Below are positions 5,663 through 6,595 of a stretch of 6,595 nt of DNA, piece by piece (position 1 is the stretch's first letter; every line of letters begins with the position of its first letter). This stretch comes from Candidatus Nitrosocosmicus sp. Lineage in GTDB: Archaea > Thermoproteota > Nitrososphaeria > Nitrososphaerales > Nitrososphaeraceae. The stretch spans positions 1-6,595 of the forward strand of contig JAKDMR010000118.1 in the NCBI GenBank assembly GCA_030452275.1, read 5' to 3'. Below the pieces are notes generated by a model, which worked only from the letters and a program-made list of their open reading frames with translations, was not told the origin of the DNA and ran no database searches. The translations under genes were made by a program, and so were the position numbers.

Positions 5663-6077
5663 TACGCTGTATTTCTTGTTTGTGTATTGTGTTCCAATCT
5701 CTTTTTCTTTTCTTTTAGCAATTCTTTGCTGCTACTTTTCCACCAACTTTGTGGTTCAATCCATTATCCTTATGGAGCAAATTTGACATGGAGTTACCGA
5801 TAGATCATTGGTAGTAATATTGGTAATAGGCATAGTCTACTTGAAGAGGCCAGAAATTAAGAGATATAGGAAGAGTGTCAAGAAATTCGGAAATGCAAAG
5901 TGATGTAGACTTTATTTTCAAATTGTCTTATATTTATTTACCCTCTTTTCATGCATGGTGGCGGTATTAGGAAATGGTGGTAAATCAGCTTTGTATGTAG
6001 TTAATTTACATTTTTTATTATTAATCATCAATTCGTTTTAGTTGTATTTATATTGATGTTTGCCTTTTTTTCTAATC

Positions 6078-6269
6078 ATGAATAAATTAAAGAAAATCTC
6101 TTTAATTTTTATACTGAGCACCTTTGTTATAGCATTACTAGCCTTAGTAACTCTAAATGCCTTATTTATAGTGGGTGGAGTTGCTAGTTTTGTGATGGCT
6201 TTGTTTTATCTGTATTTACAGAGGGCTAGGCAATCATTTAAGAAAGATTTGTTGGATGCAATGAAATAA
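6078..6269 (+). CDS. Possible small two-helix membrane protein
   Basis: 63 residues from ATG 6078. An in-frame TTG at 6060 would add six residues but is less likely. The N-terminus MNKLKK is basic. It is followed by a long hydrophobic stretch (about 7-50) that can form two helices separated near the small residues GG (about residue 33), and then the charged tail RARQSFKKDLLDAMK, which looks amphipathic and protein-like. No homologue is recognised and no Shine-Dalgarno sequence is visible. An AT-rich upstream region and T-runs right after the stop support a small independent transcript. It could still be a chance open frame in AT-rich DNA, since T-rich sequence tends to encode hydrophobic residues. 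Confidence 0.5.
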   Translation: MNKLKKISLIFILSTFVIALLALVTLNALFIVGGVASFVMALFYLYLQRARQSFKKDLLDAMK

Positions 6270-6280
6270 CACTTCAACTA

Positions 6281-6306
6281 TTTTTTAGCTTTTGTTTTTT
6301 TCTTTT
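6281..6306 (+). terminator. T-run terminator after the small membrane protein
   Basis: T-runs at 6281-6286, 6295-6301 and 6303-6306 begin 12 bases after the stop at 6267-6269, the pattern expected for archaeal termination. Confidence 0.5.
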
Positions 6307-6556
6307 AAAAAAAATATTTTAATGTTTGCTGTGTTTTAAACAACTCCACTAATTGAATAGTTATTCTGATATTATATAGTCCACCAATCCATAATTATTG
6401 TACTCTCGGATATATTATTGGTATTTTCATTGGTATTACTTGCCTGTTTAGATTAAGAAATAAATTAATCTATTTTCTTTTTTTTTAATTCGAGTTTAAG
6501 GGCGTGAGTGTGATCTCGTTCATTGTATTAACGGTTGTTTCATAAGTTAAGTCTCA

Positions 6557-6589
6557 TATCTTAGGCCAATATCCTATTCTTCTAAGATA
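6557..6589. repeat. Inverted repeat, 8-bp stem
   Basis: TATCTTAG at 6557-6564 is the exact reverse complement of CTAAGATA at 6582-6589, with a 17-base loop. It could be a protein-binding site or part of a feature cut off by the window edge. A stem of this length may occur by chance. Confidence 0.35.
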
Positions 6590-6595
6590 CCTTCG

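Larger units (their letters stand above)
5526..6077 (+). other. Long intergenic region with no supported gene
   Basis: 552 bases without a convincing gene. It holds a T-run (5551-5556), a GC-rich 10-bp tandem repeat (5621-5662), a pyrimidine-rich stretch (about 5670-5750), a short hydrophobic-plus-basic reading frame ending at 5903, and AT-rich promoter-like sequence (for example CTTATATTTATTTA at 5927-5940). A TTG-started frame at 5559-5786 has no ATG near its start, begins in the T-run region and translates the tandem repeat as an Arg/Gly/Ala string, so it is not called as a gene. Confidence 0.6.
6270..6595 (+). other. Intergenic region at the right edge, no gene supported
   Basis: 326 AT-rich bases. 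They contain T-runs (6281-6306 and about 6477-6486), a direct repeat of ATTGGTATT at 6417-6425 and 6429-6437, and an 8-bp inverted repeat at 6557-6589. No coding frame or RNA gene was recognised. A feature beyond the window edge may begin or end here. Confidence 0.5.

Noticed and set aside
5559..5786. 75-codon frame starting with TTG and containing the tandem repeat and a hydrophobic stretch
   Set aside because: It has no ATG near its start, lies just after a probable terminator, translates the GC repeat as low-complexity Arg/Gly/Ala, and owes its hydrophobic part to T-rich DNA. No family resemblance.
5955..6041. 28-codon ATG frame in the intergenic region
   Set aside because: Too short, with no ribosome-binding site and no protein-like pattern beyond T-rich hydrophobic residues.
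6554..6595. Possible 3' end of a minus-strand gene entering from the right edge (about 13 codons ending in TGA)
   Set aside because: Too short to tell from chance, and it coincides with the inverted repeat. The sequence outside the window would be needed to support it.
5526..6595. tRNA, CRISPR array or insertion sequence in the gene-poor right end
   Set aside because: No cloverleaf, no regularly spaced repeats of CRISPR length, no transposase frame and no terminal inverted repeats with target duplications were seen.

Overview
The window looks like a chromosomal segment of an ammonia-oxidising archaeon of the Nitrososphaeria (Thaumarchaeota), possibly Nitrososphaerales. This is inferred from gene content: a heme-copper terminal oxidase served by membrane-bound plastocyanins instead of cytochrome c, a compact archaeal-type heme A synthase, AT-rich DNA, T-run terminators and a mix of Shine-Dalgarno-led and apparently leaderless genes. 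No marker gene in the window proves the taxonomy. All supported genes lie on the + strand.

Layout. At 15-647 is a histidine-phosphatase-family enzyme with no visible link to the rest. The oxidase module follows. A 91-residue two-helix membrane protein (799-1074) overlaps by one base a coxB gene (1074-2027), which encodes one transmembrane helix, a complete CuA domain, a sequon-rich linker and a complete plastocyanin domain. After a 194-base gap with a T-rich terminator and promoter-like sequence comes coxA (2222-3754). It is full length, with all heme and CuB ligands and D-pathway residues, but with His where the K-pathway Lys normally sits. A membrane-anchored plastocyanin (3723-4268) overlaps the end of coxA, and its copper domain is a close, gap-free paralogue of the one fused to CoxB. 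Next come a half-size heme A synthase, ctaA (4312-4824), and an unrecognised secreted, C-terminally anchored protein (4848-5525) whose predicted mature N-terminus is His.

The last 1.07 kb is AT-rich and mostly non-coding. It holds a striking GC-rich 10-bp tandem repeat (5621-5662), a possible 63-residue two-helix membrane protein (6078-6269), T-run terminators, and a short inverted repeat at the right edge.

How the parts work together (inference). Copper electron carriers outside the membrane, either the free anchored plastocyanin or the domain fused to CoxB, would pass electrons to CuA, then to heme a and the heme a3/CuB site in CoxA, which reduces oxygen and pumps protons. CtaA makes the heme A. 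The 225-residue protein may help metal assembly. The 91-residue protein looks like the missing first helix of subunit II, so subunit II appears split across two translationally coupled genes. No subunit III gene and no heme O synthase (ctaB) gene is present in this window.
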